Positions 47,901-60,400 of a DNA stretch of 64,000 bases are shown piece by piece (position 1 is the stretch's first letter; every line of letters starts with the position of its first letter). A model generated the notes under the pieces. The model was not told the DNA's origin, did not search any database, and saw only the letters and a program-made list of their open reading frames with translations. Origin of the DNA: Anthopleura xanthogrammica (Eukaryota; Cnidaria; Anthozoa; Actiniaria; Actiniidae); NCBI GenBank assembly GCA_964019055.1, contig OZ025209.1, forward strand, positions 7,803,071 through 7,867,070. Direction: 5' to 3'. The translations under genes were made by a program, and so were the position numbers.

Positions 47901-48278
47901 ATTTTGTTTTCGCCAAAACGTCGTGTTTTTATCTCAAGAGGTATTTTCATGAGCAAAAAGTGGGGGTTTCAGCAAACAGGTCACGCCGTCAGCGAAAAAC
48001 CTGGTTTTGAGAGCCAAAATGGCCATTTTTCAGTTTTTTGGGCTAAAAAGTTTTTTTTCCCAGCAAAACAGTGTTTTGGACATCCAAAATGTGCTTTTCT
48101 CGGCCAAAACTTGCGTTTAGCAGTGAAAACGTCGTGTTTTGAGCAAAAGAAAATTCTCAGCCAATTTCAGATTTTCTCAGCAAAAAACACCTTTTTTGAC
48201 CAATAAGCACCTTTACTCAGCCAAAACCCCATTTTTTTTTCGCCAAAACGTCGTGTTTTTATCTCAAGAGGTATTTTC
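44979..48278. repeat. HOR passing from 660 to 990 bp (44979-48278)
   Basis: Units with CCATTTTGTTTTCGCC are 43658, 43988, 44979, 45639, 46299, 46629, 47289 and 47619. From 44979 they alternate with T8CCC units as 660-bp dimers. From 46299 the pattern is two such units followed by one T8CCC unit, making 990-bp trimers at 46299-47288 and 47289-48278 in which I saw no differences. Units 45969, 46959 and 47949 share GACCAATAAGCACC, a stop in the ATG frame at 46224, 47214 and 48204. Confidence 0.9.
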
Positions 48279-48608
48279 ATGAGCAAAAAGTGGGGGTTTC
48301 AGCAAACAGGTCACGCCGTCAGCGAAAAACCTGGTTTTGAGAGCCAAAATGGCCATTTTTCAGTTTTTTGGGCTAAAAAGTTTTTTTTTCCAGCAAAACA
48401 GTGTTTTGGACATCCAAAATGTGCTTTTCTCGGCCAAAACTTGCGTTTAGCAGTGAAAACGTCGTGTTTTGAGCAAAAGAAAATTCTCAGCCAATTTCAG
48501 ATTTTCTCAGCAAAAAACACCTTTTTTGACCAAAAAGCACCTTTACTCAGCCAAAACCCCATTTTTTTTCCGCCAAAACGTCGTGTTTTTATCTCAAGAG
48601 GTATTTTC

Positions 48609-50586
48609 ATGAGCAAAAAGTGGGGGTTTCAGCAAACAGGTCACGCCGTCAGCGAAAAACCTGGTTTTGAGAGCCAAAATGGCCATTTTTCAGTTTTTTG
48701 GGCTAAAAAGTTTTTTTTTCCAGCAAAACAGTGTTTTGGACATTCAAAATGTGCTTTTCTCGGCCAAAACTTGCGTTTAGCAGTGAAAACGTCGTGTTTT
48801 GAGCAAAAGAAAATTCTCAGCCAATTTCAGATTTTCTCAGCAAAAAACACCTTTTTTGACCAAAAAGCACCTTTACTCAGCCAAAACCCCATTTTTTTTT
48901 CGCCAAAACGTCGTGTTTTTATCTCAAGAGGTATTTTCATGAGCAAAAAGTGGGGGTTTCAGCAAACAGGTCACGCCGTCAGCGAAAAACCTGGTTTTGA
49001 GAGCCAAAATGGCCATTTTTCAGTTTTTTGGGCTAAAAAGTTTTTTTTTCCAGCAAAACAATGTTTTGGACATCCAAAATGTGCTTTTCTCGGCCAAAAC
49101 TTGCGTTTAGCAGTGAAAACGTCGTGTTTTGAGCAAAAGAAAATTCTCAGCCAATTTCAGATTTTCTCAGCAAAAAACACCTTTTTTGACCAAAAAGCAC
49201 CTTTACTCAGCCAAAACCCCATTTTTTTTCCGCCAAAACGTCGTGTTTTTATCTCAAGAGGTATTTTCATGAGCAAAAAGTGGGGGTTTCAGCAAACAGG
49301 TCACGCCGTCAGCGAAAAACCTGGTTTTGAGAGCCAAAATGGCCATTTTTCAGTTTTTTGGGCTAAAAAGTTTTTTTTTCCAGCAAAACAGTGTTTTGGA
49401 CATCCAAAATGTGCTTTTCTCGGCCAAAACTTGCGTTTAGCAGTGAAAACGTCGTGTTTTGAGCAAAAGAAAATTCTCAGCCAATTTCAGATTTTCTCAG
49501 CAAAAAACACCTTTTTTGACCAAAAAGCACCTTTACTCAGCCAAAACCCCATTTTTTTTCGCCAAAACGTCGTGTTTTTATCTCAAGAGGTATTTTCATG
49601 AGCAAAAAGTGGGGGTTTCAGCAAACAGGTCACGCCGTCAGCGAAAAACCTGGTTTTGAGAGCCAAAATGGCCATTTTTCAGTTTTTTGGGCTAAAAAGT
49701 TTTGTTTTCCAGCAAAACAGTGTTTTGGACATCCAAAATGTGCTTTTCTCGGCCAAAACTTGCGTTTAGCAGTGAAAACGTCGTGTTTTGAGCAAAAGAA
49801 AATTCTCAGCCAATTTCAGATTTTCTCAGCAAAAAACACCTTTTTTGACCAAAAAGCACCTTTACTCAGCCAAAACCCCATTTTTTTTCCGCCAAAACGT
49901 CGTGTTTTTATCTCAAGAGGTATTTTCATGAGCAAAAAGTGGGGGTTTCAGCAAACAGGTCACGCCGTCAGCGAAAAACCTGGTTTTGAGAGCCAAAATG
50001 GCCATTTTTCAGTTTTTTGGGCTAAAAAGTTTTTTTTTCCAGCAAAACAATGTTTTGGACATCCAAAATGTGCTTTTCTCGGCCAAAACTTGCGTTTAGC
50101 AGTGAAAACGTCGTGTTTTGAGCAAAAGAAAATTCTCAGCCAATTTCAGATTTTCTCAGCAAAAAACACCTTTTTTGACCAAAAAGCACCTTTACTCAGC
50201 CAAAACCCCATTTTTTTTCCGCCAAAACGTCGTGTTTTTATCTCAAGAGGTATTTTCATGAGCAAAAAGTGGGGGTTTCAGCAAACAGGTCACGCCGTCA
50301 GCGAAAAACCTGGTTTTGAGAGCCAAAATGGCCATTTTTCAGTTTTTTGGGCTAAAAAGTTTTTTTTTCCAGCAAAACAGTGTTTTGGACATCCAAAATG
50401 TGCTTTTCTCGGCCAAAACTTGCGTTTAGCAGTGAAAACGTCGTGTTTTGAGCAAAAGAAAATTCTCAGCCAATTTCAGATTTTCTCAGCAAAAAACACC
50501 TTTTTTGACCAAAAAGCACCTTTACTCAGCCAAAACCCCATTTTTTTTCGCCAAAACGTCGTGTTTTTATCTCAAGAGGTATTTTC
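48609..50586. repeat. 989-bp trimeric HOR, two copies and a partial third
   Basis: Copies are 48609-49597 and 49598-50586. Each has a middle unit with AAAACAATGTTTTGG (48939, 49928) and a last unit with a T8 second tract (49269, 50258). AGTTTTGTTTTCC begins the second copy at 49598 and the partial third at 50587. The first copy starts with CATTCAAAATG instead. Confidence 0.85.
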
Positions 50587-51246
50587 ATGAGCAAAAAGTG
50601 GGGGTTTCAGCAAACAGGTCACGCCGTCAGCGAAAAACCTGGTTTTGAGAGCCAAAATGGCCATTTTTCAGTTTTTTGGGCTAAAAAGTTTTGTTTTCCA
50701 GCAAAACAGTGTTTTGGACATCCAAAATGTGCTTTTCTCGGCCAAAACTTGCGTTTAGCAGTGAAAACGTCGTGTTTTGAGCAAAAGAAAATTCTCAGCC
50801 AATTTCAGATTTTCTCAGCAAAAAACACCTTTTTTGACCAAAAAGCACCTTTACTCAGCCAAAACCCCATTTTTTTTCCGCCAAAACGTCGTGTTTTTAT
50901 CTCAAGAGGTATTTTCATGAGCAAAAAGTGGGGGTTTCAGCAAACAGGTCACGCCGTCAGCGAAAAACCTGGTTTTGAGAGCCAAAATGGCCATTTTTCA
51001 GTTTTTTGGGCTAAAAAGTTTTTTTTTCCAGCAAAACAGTGTTTTGGACATCCAAAATGTGCTTTTCTCGGCCAAAACTTGCGTTTAGCAGTGAAAACGT
51101 CGTGTTTTGAGCAAAAGAAAATTCTCAGCCAATTTCAGATTTTCTCAGCAAAAAACACCTTTTTTGACCAAAAAGCACCTTTACACAGCCAAAACCCCAT
51201 TTTTTTTTCGCCAAAACGTCGTGTTTTTATCTCACGAGGTATTTTC

Positions 51247-51506
51247 ATGAGCAAAAAGTGGGGGTTTCAGCAAACAGGTCACGCCGTCAGCGAAAAACCT
51301 GGTTTGGACATCCAAAATGTGCTTTTCTCGGCCAAAACTTGCGTTTAGCAGTGAAAACGTCGTGTTTTGAGCAAAAGAAAATACTCAGCCAATTTCAGAT
51401 TTTCTCAGCAAAAAACACCTTTTTTGACCAAAAAGCACCTTTACTCAGCCAAAACCCCATTTTTTTTTCGCCAAAACGTCGTGTTTTTATCTCAAGAGGT
51501 ATTTTC
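51247..51506. repeat. Isolated S1 short monomer (260 bp)
   Basis: It has the same CCTGGTTTGGACATCC junction and CTCACGAGG leader as the main cluster, yet sits 8.9 kb right of the nearest other S1. The unit before it carries CTTTACACAGCC, also seen only before the S1 at 42079. It has AAAATACTCAGCC as a private change. Confidence 0.95.
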
Positions 51507-54500
51507 ATGAGCGAAAAGTGGGGGTTTCAGCAAACAGGTCACGCCGTCAGCGAAAAACCTGGTTTTGAGAGCCAAAATGGCCATTTTTCAGTTTTTTGGG
51601 CTAAAAAGTTTTTTTTTCCAGCAAAACAGTGTTTTGGACATCCAAAATGTGCTTTTCTCGGCCAAAACTTGCGTTTAGCAGTGAAAACGTCGTGTTTTGA
51701 GCAAAAGAAAATTCTCAGCCAATTTCAGATTTTCTCAGCAAAAAACACCTTTTTTGACCAAAAAGCACCTTTACTCAGCCAAAACCCCATTTTTTTTTCG
51801 CCAAAACGTCGTGTTTTTATCTCAAGAGGTATTTTCATGAGCAAAAAGTGGGGGTTTCAGCAAACAGGTCACGCCGTCAGCGAAAAACCTGGTTTTGAGA
51901 GCCAAAATGGCCATTTTTCAGTTTTTTGGGCTAAAAAGTTTTTTTTCCAGCAAAACAGTGTTTTGGACATCCAAAATGTGCTTTTCTCGGCCAAAACTTG
52001 CGTTTAGCAGTGAAAACGTCGTGTTTTGAGCAAAAGAAAATTCTCAGCCAATTTCAGATTTTCTCAGCAAAAAACACCTTTTTTGACCAAAAAGCACCTT
52101 TACTCAGCCAAAACCCCATTTTTTTTTCGCCAAAACGTCGTGTTTTTATCTCAAGAGGTATTTTCATGAGCAAAAAGTGGGGGTTTCAGCAAACAGGTCA
52201 CGCCGTCAGCGAAAAACCTGGTTTTGAGAGCCAAAATGGCCATTTTTCAGTTTTTTGGGCTAAAAAGTTTTTTTTTCCAGCAAAACAGTGTTTTGGACAT
52301 CCAAAATGTGCTTTTCTCGGCCAAAACTTGCGTTTAGCAGTGAAAACGTCGTGTTTTGAGCAAAAGAAAATTCTCAGCCAATTTCAGATTCTCTCAGCAA
52401 AAAACACCTTTTTTGACCAAAAAGCACCTTTACTCAGCCAAAACCCCATTTTTTTTTCGCCAAAACGTCGTGTTTTTATCTCAAGAGGTATTTTCATGAG
52501 CAAAAAGTGGGGGTTTCAGCAAACAGGTCACGCCGTCAGCGAAAAACCTGGTTTTGAGAGCCAAAATGGCCATTTTTCAGTTTTTTGGGCTAAAAAGTTT
52601 TTTTTTCCAGCAAAACAGTGTTTTGGACATCCAAAATGTGCTTTTCTCGACCAAAACTTGCGTTTAGCAGTGAAAACGTCGTGTTTTGAGCAAAAGAAAA
52701 TTCTCAGCCAATTTCAGATTTTCTCAGCAAAAAACACCTTTTTTGACCAAAAAGCACCTTTACTCAGCCAAAACCCCATTTTTTTTTCGCCAAAACGTCG
52801 TGTTTTTATCTCAAGAGGTATTTTCATGAGCAAAAAGTGGGGGTTTCAGCAAACAGGTCACGCCGTCAGCGAAAAACCTGGTTTTGAGAGCCAAAATGGC
52901 CATTTTTCAGTTTTTTGGGCTAAAAAGTTTTTTTTTCCAGCAAAACAGTGTTTTGGACATCCAAAATGTGCTTTTCTCGGCCAAAACTTGCGTTTAGCAG
53001 TGAAAACGTCGTGTTTTGAGCAAAAGAAAATTCTCAGCCAATTTCAGATTTTCTCAGCAAAAAACACCTTTTTTGACCAAAAAGCACCTTTACTCAGCCA
53101 AAACCCCATTTTTTTTTCGCCAAAACGTCGTGTTTTTATCTCAAGAGGTATTTTCATGAGCAAAAAGTGGGGGTTTCAGCAAACAGGTCACGCCGTCAGC
53201 GAAAAACCTGGTTTTGAGAGCCAAAATGGCCATTTTTCAGTTTTTTGGGCTAAAAAGTTTTTTTTTTCCAGCAAAACAGTGTTTTGGACATCCAAAATGT
53301 GCTTTTCTCGGCCAAAACTTGCGTTTAGCAGTGAAAACGTCGTGTTTTGAGCAAAAGAAAATTCTCAGCCAATTTCAGATTTTCTCAGCAAAAAACACCT
53401 TTTTTGACCAAAAAGCACCTTTACTCAGCCAAAACCCCATTTTTTTTTCGCCAAAACGTCGTGTTTTTATCTCAAGAGGTATTTTCATGAGCAAAAAGTG
53501 GGGGTTTCAGCAAACAGGTCACGCCGTCAGCGAAAAACCTGGTTTTGAGAGCCAAAATGGCCATTTTTCAGTTTTTTGGGCTAAAAAGTTTTTTTTTCCA
53601 GCAAAACAGTGTTTTGGACATCCAAAATGTGCTTTTCTCGGCCAAAACTTGCGTTTAGCAGTGAAAACGTCGTGTTTTGAGCAAAAGAAAATTATCAGCC
53701 AATTTCAGATTTTCTCAGCAAAAAACACCTTTTTTGACCAAAAAGCACCTTTACTCAGCCAAAACCCCATTTTTTTTTCGCCAAAACGTCGTGTTTTTAT
53801 CTCAAGAGGTATTTTCATGAGCAAAAAGTGGGGGTTTCAGCAAACAGGTCACGCCGTCAGCGAAAAACCTGGTTTTGAGAGCCAAAATGGCCATTTTTCA
53901 GTTTTTTGGGCTAAAAAGTTTTTTTTTCCAGCAAAACAGTGTTTTGGACATCCAAAATGTGCTTTTCTCGGCCAAAACTTGCGTTTAGCAGTGAAAACGT
54001 CGTGTTTTGAGCAAAAGAAAATTCTCAGCCAATTTCAGATTTTCTCAGCAAAAAACACCTTTTTTGACCAAAAAGCACCTTTACTCAGCCAAAACCCCAT
54101 TTTTTTTTCGCCAAAACGTCGTGTTTTTATCTCAAGAGGTATTTTCATGAGCAAAAAGTGGGGGTTTCAGCAAACAGGTCACGCCGTCAGCGAAAAACCT
54201 GGTTTTGAGAGCCAAAATGGCCATTTTTCAGTTTTTTGGGCTAAAAAGTTTTTTTTCCCAGCAAAACAGTGTTTTGGACATCCAAAATGTGCTTTTCTCG
54301 GCCAAAACTTGCGTTTAGCAGTGAAAACGTCGTGTTTTGAGCAAAAGAAAATTCTCAGCCAATTTCAGATTTTCTCAGCAAAAAACACCTTTTTTGACCA
54401 AAAAGCACCTTTACTCAGCCAAAACCCCATTTTTTTTTCGCCAAAACGTCGTGTTTTTATCTCAAGAGGTATTTTCATGAGCAAAAAGTGGGGGTTTCAG

Positions 54501-57446
54501 CAAACAGGTCACGCCGTCAGCGAAAAACCTGGTTTTGAGAGCCAAAATGGCCATTTTTCAGTTTTTTGGGCTAAAAAGTTTTTTTTTCCAGCAAAACAGT
54601 GTTTTGGACATCCAAAATGTGCTTTTCTCGGCCAAAACTTGCGTTTAGCAGTGAAAACGTCGTGTTTTGAGCAAAAGAAAATTCTCAGCCAATTTCAGAT
54701 TTTCTCAGCAAAAAACACCTTTTTTGACCAAAAAGCACCTTTACTCAGCCAAAACCCCATTTTTTTTTCGCCAAAACGTCGTGTTTTTATCTCAAGAGGT
54801 ATTTTCATGAGCAAAAAGTGGGGGTTTCAGCAAACAGGTCACGCCGTCAGCGAAAAACCTGGTTTTGAGAGCCAAAATGGCCATTTTTCAGTTTTTTGGG
54901 CTAAAAAGTTTTTTTTCCCAGCAAAACAGTGTTTTGGACATCCAAAATGTGCTTTTCTCGGCCAAAACTTGCGTTTAGCAGTGAAAACGTCGTGTTTTGA
55001 GCAAAAGAAAATTCTCAGCCAATTTCAGATTTTCTCAGCAAAAAACACCTTTTTTGACCAAAAAGCACCTTTACTCAGCCAAAACCCCATTTTTTTTTCG
55101 CCAAAACGTCGTGTTTTTATCTCAAGAGGTATTTTCATGAGCAAAAAGTGGGGGTTTCAGCAAACAGGTCACGCCGTCAGCGAAAAACCTGGTTTTGAGA
55201 GCCAAAATGGCCATTTTTCAGTTTTTTGGGCTAAAAAGTTTTTTTTTCCAGCAAAACAGTGTTTTGGACATCCAAAATGTGCTTTTCTCGGCCAAAACTT
55301 GCGTTTAGCAGTGAAAACGTCGTGTTTTGAGCAAAAGAAAATTCTCAGCCAATTTCAGATTTTCTCAGCAAAAAACACCTTTTTTGACCAAAAAGCACCT
55401 TTACTCAGCCAAAACCCCATTTTTTTTTCGCCAAAACGTCGTGTTTTTATCTCAAGAGGTATTTTCATGAGCAAAAAGTGGGGGTTTCAGCAAACAGGTC
55501 ACGCCGTCAGCGAAAAACCTGGTTTTGAGAGCCAAAATGGCCATTTTTCAGTTTTTTGGGCTAAAAAGTTTTTTTTCCCAGCAAAACAGTGTTTTGGACA
55601 TCCAAAATGTGCTTTTCTCGGCCAAAACTTGCGTTTAGCAGTGAAAACGTCGTGTTTTGAGCAAAAGAAAATTCTCAGCCAATTTCAGATTTTCTCAGCA
55701 AAAAACACCTTTTTTGACCAAAAAGCACCTTTACTCAGCCAAAACCCCATTTTTTTTTCGCCAAAACGTCGTGTTTTTATCTCAAGAGGTATTTTCATGA
55801 GCAAAAAGTGGGGGTTTCAGCAAACAGGTCACGCCGTCAGCGAAAAACCTGGTTTTGAGAGCCAAAATGGCCATTTTTCAGTTTTTTGGGCTAAAAAGTT
55901 TTTTTTTCCAGCAAAACAGTGTTTTGGACATCCAAAATGTGCTTTTCTCGGCCAAAACTTGCGTTTAGCAGTGAAAACGTCGTGTTTTGAGCAAAAGAAA
56001 ATTCTCAGCCAATTTCAGATTTTCTCAGCAAAAAACACCTTTTTTGACCAAAAAGCACCTTTACTCAGCCAAAACCCCATTTTTTTTTCGCCAAAACGTC
56101 GTGTTTTTATCTCAAGAGGTATTTTCATGAGCAAAAAGTGGGGGTTTCAGCAAACAGGTCACGCCGTCAGCGAAAAACCTGGTTTTGAGAGCGAAAATGG
56201 CCATTTTTCAGTTTTTTGGGCTAAAAAGTTTTTTTTTCCAGCAAAACAGTGTTTTGGACATCCAAAATGTGCTTTTCTCGGCCAAAACTTGCGTTTAGCA
56301 GTGAAAACGTCGTGTTTTGAGCAAAAGAAAATTCTCAGCCAATTTCAGATTTTCTCAGCAAAAAACACCTTTTTTGACCAAAAAGCACCTTTACTCAGCC
56401 AAAACCCCATTTTTTTTTCGCCAAAACGTCGTGTTTTTATCTCAAGAGGTATTTTCATGAGCAAAAAGTGGGGGTTTCAGCAAACAGGTCACGCCGTCAG
56501 CGAAAAACCTGGTTTTGAGAGCCAAAATGGCCATTTTTCAGTTTTTTGGGCTAAAAAGTTTTTTTTTCCAGCAAAACAGTGTTTTGGACATCCAAAATGT
56601 GCTTTTCTCGGCCAAAACTTGCGTTTAGCAGTGAAAACGTTGTGTTTTGAGCAAAAGAAAATTATCAGCCAATTTCAGATTTTCTCAGCAAAAAACACCT
56701 TTTTTGACCAAAAAGCACCTTTACTCAGCCAAAACCCCATTTTTTTTTCGCCAAAACGTCGTGTTTTTATCTCAAGAGGTATTTTCATGAGCAAAAAGTG
56801 GGGGTTTCAGCAAACAGGTCACGCCGTCAGCGAAAAACCTGGTTTTGAGAGCCAAAATGGCCATTTTTCAGTTTTTTGGGCTAAAAAATTTTTTTTTTCC
56901 AGCAAAACAGTGTTTTGGACATCCAAAATGTGCTTTTCTCGGCCAAAACTTGCGTTTAGCAGTGAAAACGTCGTGTTTTGAGCAAAAGAAAATTCTCAGC
57001 CAATTTCAGATTTTCTCAGCAAAAAACACCTTTTTTGACCAAAAAGCACCTTTACTCAGCCAAAACCCCATTTTTTTTTCGCCAAAACGTCGTGTTTTTA
57101 TCTCAAGAGGTATTTTCATGAGCAAAAAGTGGGGGTTTCAGCAAACAGGTCACGCCGTCAGCGAAAAACCTGGTTTTGAGAGCCAAAATGGCCATTTTTC
57201 AGTTTTTTGGGCTAAAAAGTTTTTTTTCCCAGCAAAACAGTGTTTTGGACATCCAAAATGTGCTTTTCTCGGCCAAAACTTGCGTTTAGCAGTGAAAACG
57301 TCGTGTTTTGAGCAAAAGAAAATTCTCAGCCAATTTCAGATTTTCTCAGCAAAAAACACCTTTTTTGACCAAAAAGCACCTTTACTCAGCCAAAACCCCA
57401 TTTTTTTTCGCCAAAACGTCGTGTTTTTATCTCAAGAGGTATTTTC
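51507..57446. repeat. Full-length subfamily B block, 18 monomers
   Basis: Units are close to consensus. Private changes include GAGCGAAAAGTGG (51507), a T8 first tract (51837, 329 bp), GATTCTCTCAGC (52166), CTCGACCAAAAC (52496) and T10 tracts (53156 and 56787, 331 bp). GAAAATTATCAGCC marks units 53487 and 56457, which are 2970 bp (nine monomers) apart. Each is next to a 331-bp unit. Confidence 0.92.
53817..55796. repeat. 660-bp dimeric HOR by T9CC and T8CCC alternation
   Basis: Units 53817, 54477 and 55137 have T9CC, and units 54147, 54807 and 55467 have T8CCC, giving three 660-bp dimers. Only one site distinguishes the two types, so support is limited. Confidence 0.6.
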
Positions 57447-60400
57447 ATGAGCAAAAAGTGGGGGTTTCAGCAAACAGGTCACGCCGTCAGCGAAAAACCT
57501 GGTTTTGAGAGCCAAAATGGCCATTTTTCAGTTTTTTGGGCTAAAAAGTTTTTTTTTCCAGCAAAACAGTGTTTTGGACATCCAAAATGTGCTTTTCTCG
57601 GCCAAAAATTGCGTTTAGCAGTGAAAACGTCGTGTTTTGAGCAAAAGAAAATTCTCAGCCAATTTCAGATTTTCTCAGCAAAAAACACCTTTTTTGACCA
57701 AAAAGCACCTTTACTCAGCCAAAACCCCATTTTTTTTTCGCCAAAACGTCGTGTTTTTATCTCAAGAGGTATTTTCATGAGCAAAAAGTGGGGGTTTCAG
57801 CAAACAGGTCACGCCGTCAGCGAAAAACCTGGTTTTGAGAGCCAAAATGGCCATTTTTCAGTTTTTTGGGCTAAAAAGTTTTTTTTTCCAGCAAAACAGT
57901 GTTTTGGACATCCAAAATGTGCTTTTCTCGGCCAAAACTTGCGTTTAGCAGTGAAAACGTCGTGTTTTGAGCAAAAGAAAATTCTCAGCCAATTTCAGAT
58001 TTTCTCAGCAAAAAACACCTTTTTTGACCAAAAAGCACCTTTACTCAGCCAAAACCCCATTTTTTTTTCGCCAAAACGTCGTGTTTTTATCTCAAGAGGT
58101 ATTTTCATGAGCAAAAAGTGGGGGTTTCAGCAAACAGGTCACGCCGTCAGCGAAAAACCTGGTTTTGAGAGCCAAAATGGCCATTTTTCAGTTTTTTGGG
58201 CTAAAAAGTTTTTTTTTCCAGCAAAACAGTGTTTTGGACATCCAAAATGTGCTTTTCTCGGCCAAAACTTGCGTTTAGCAGTGAAAACGTCGTGTTTTGA
58301 GCAAAAGAAAATTCTCAGCCAATTTCAGATTTTCTCAGCAAAAAACACCTTTTTTGACCAAAAAGCACCTTTACTCAGCCAAAACCCCATTTTTTTTTCG
58401 CCAAAACGTCGTGTTTTTATCTCAAGAGGTATTTTCATGAGCAAAAAGTGGGGGTTTCAGCAAACAGGTCACGCCGTCAGCGAAAAACCTGGTTTTGAGA
58501 GCCAAAATGGCCATTTTTCAGTTTTTTGGGCTAAAAAGTTTTTTTTTCCAGCAAAACAGTGTTTTGGACATCCAAAATGTGCTTTTCTCGGCCAAAACTT
58601 GCGTTTAGCAGTGAAAACGTCGTGTTTTGAGCAAAAGAAAATTCTCAGCCAATTTCAGATTTTCTCAGCAAAAAACACCTTTTTTGACCAAAAAGCACCT
58701 TTACTCAGCCAAAACCCCATTTTTTTTTCGCCAAAACGTCGTGTTTTTATCTCAAGAGGTATTTTCATGAGCAAAAAGTGGGGGTTTCAGCAAACAGGTC
58801 ACGCCGTCAGCGAAAAACCTGGTTTTGAGAGCCAAAATGGCCATTTTTCAGTTTTTTGGGCTAAAAAGTTTTTTTTTCCAGCAAAACAGTGTTTTGGACA
58901 TCCAAAATGTGCTTTTCTCGGCCAAAACTTGCGTTTAGCAGTGAAAACGTCGTGTTTTGAGCAAAAGAAAATTCTCAGCCAATTTCAGATTTTCTCAGCA
59001 AAAAACACCTTTTTTGACCAAAAAGCACCTTTACTCAGCCAAAACCCCATTTTTTTTTCGCCAAAACGTCGTGTTTTTATCTCAAGAGGTATTTTCATGA
59101 GCAAAAAGTGGGGGTTTCAGCAAACAGGTCACGCCGTAAGCGAAAAACCTGGTTTTGAGAGCCAAAATGGCCATTTTTCAGTTTTTTGGGCTAAAAAGTT
59201 TTTTTTTCCAGCAAAACAGTGTTTTGGACATCCAAAATGTGCTTTTCTCGGCCAAAACTTGCGTTTAGCAGTGAAAACGTCGTGTTTTGAGCAAAAGAAA
59301 ATTCTCAGCCAATTTCAGATTTTCTCAGCAAAAAACACCTTTTTTGACCAAAAAGCACCTTTACTCAGCCAAAACCCCATTTTTTTTTCGCCAAAACGTC
59401 GTGTTTTTATCTCAAGAGGTATTTTCATGATCAAAAAGTGGGGGTTTCAGCAAACAGGTCACGCCGTCAGCGAAAAACCTGGTTTTGAGAGCCAAAATGG
59501 CCATTTTTCAGTTTTTTGGGCTAAAAAGTTTTTTTTTCCAGCAAAACAGTGTTTTGGACATCCAAAATGTGCTTTTCTCGGCCAAAACTTGCGTTTAGCA
59601 GTGAAAACGTCGTGTTTTGAGCAAAAGAAAATTCTCAGCCAATTTCAGATTTTCTCAGCAAAAAACACCTTTTTTGACCAAAAAGCACCTTTACTCAGCC
59701 AAAACCCCATTTTTTTTCGCCAAAACGTCGTGTTTTTATCTCAAGAGGTATTTTCATGAGCAAAAAGTGGGGGTTTCAGCAAACAGGTCACGCCGTCAGC
59801 GAAAAACCTGGTTTTGAGAGCCAAAATGGCCATTTTTCAGTTTTTTGGGCTAAAAAGTTTTTTTTTCCAGCAAAACAGTGTTTTGGACATCCAAAATGTG
59901 CTTTTCTCGGCCAAAAATTGCGTTTAGCAGTGAAAACGTCGTGTTTTGAGCAAAAGAAAATTCTCAGCCAATTTCAGATTTTCTCAGCAAAAAACACCTT
60001 TTTTGACCAAAAAGCACCTTTACTCAGCCAAAACCCCATTTTTTTTTCGCCAAAACGTCGTGTTTTTATCTCAAGAGGTATTTTCATGAGCAAAAAGTGG
60101 GGGTTTCAGCAAACAGGTCACGCCGTCAGCGAAAAACCTGGTTTTGAGAGCCAAAATGGCCATTTTTCAGTTTTTTGGGCTAAAAAGTTTTTTTTTCCAG
60201 CAAAACAGTGTTTTGGACATCCAAAATGTGCTTTTCTCGGCCAAAACTTGCGTTTAGCAGTGAAAACGTCGTGTTTTGAGCAAAAGAAAATTCTCAGCCA
60301 ATTTCAGATTTTCTCAGCAAAAAACACCTTTTTTGACCAAAAAGCACCTTTACTCAGCCAAAACCCCATTTTTTTTTCGCCAAAACGTCGTGTTTTTATC

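Larger units (their letters stand above)
42338..51246. repeat. Full-length subfamily B block, 27 monomers
   Basis: Units run from 42338 to 50917, nearly all 330 bp. Exceptions are 331 bp at 44318 and 329 bp at 49269 and 50258. Several HOR series lie inside and are listed separately. Confidence 0.93.
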
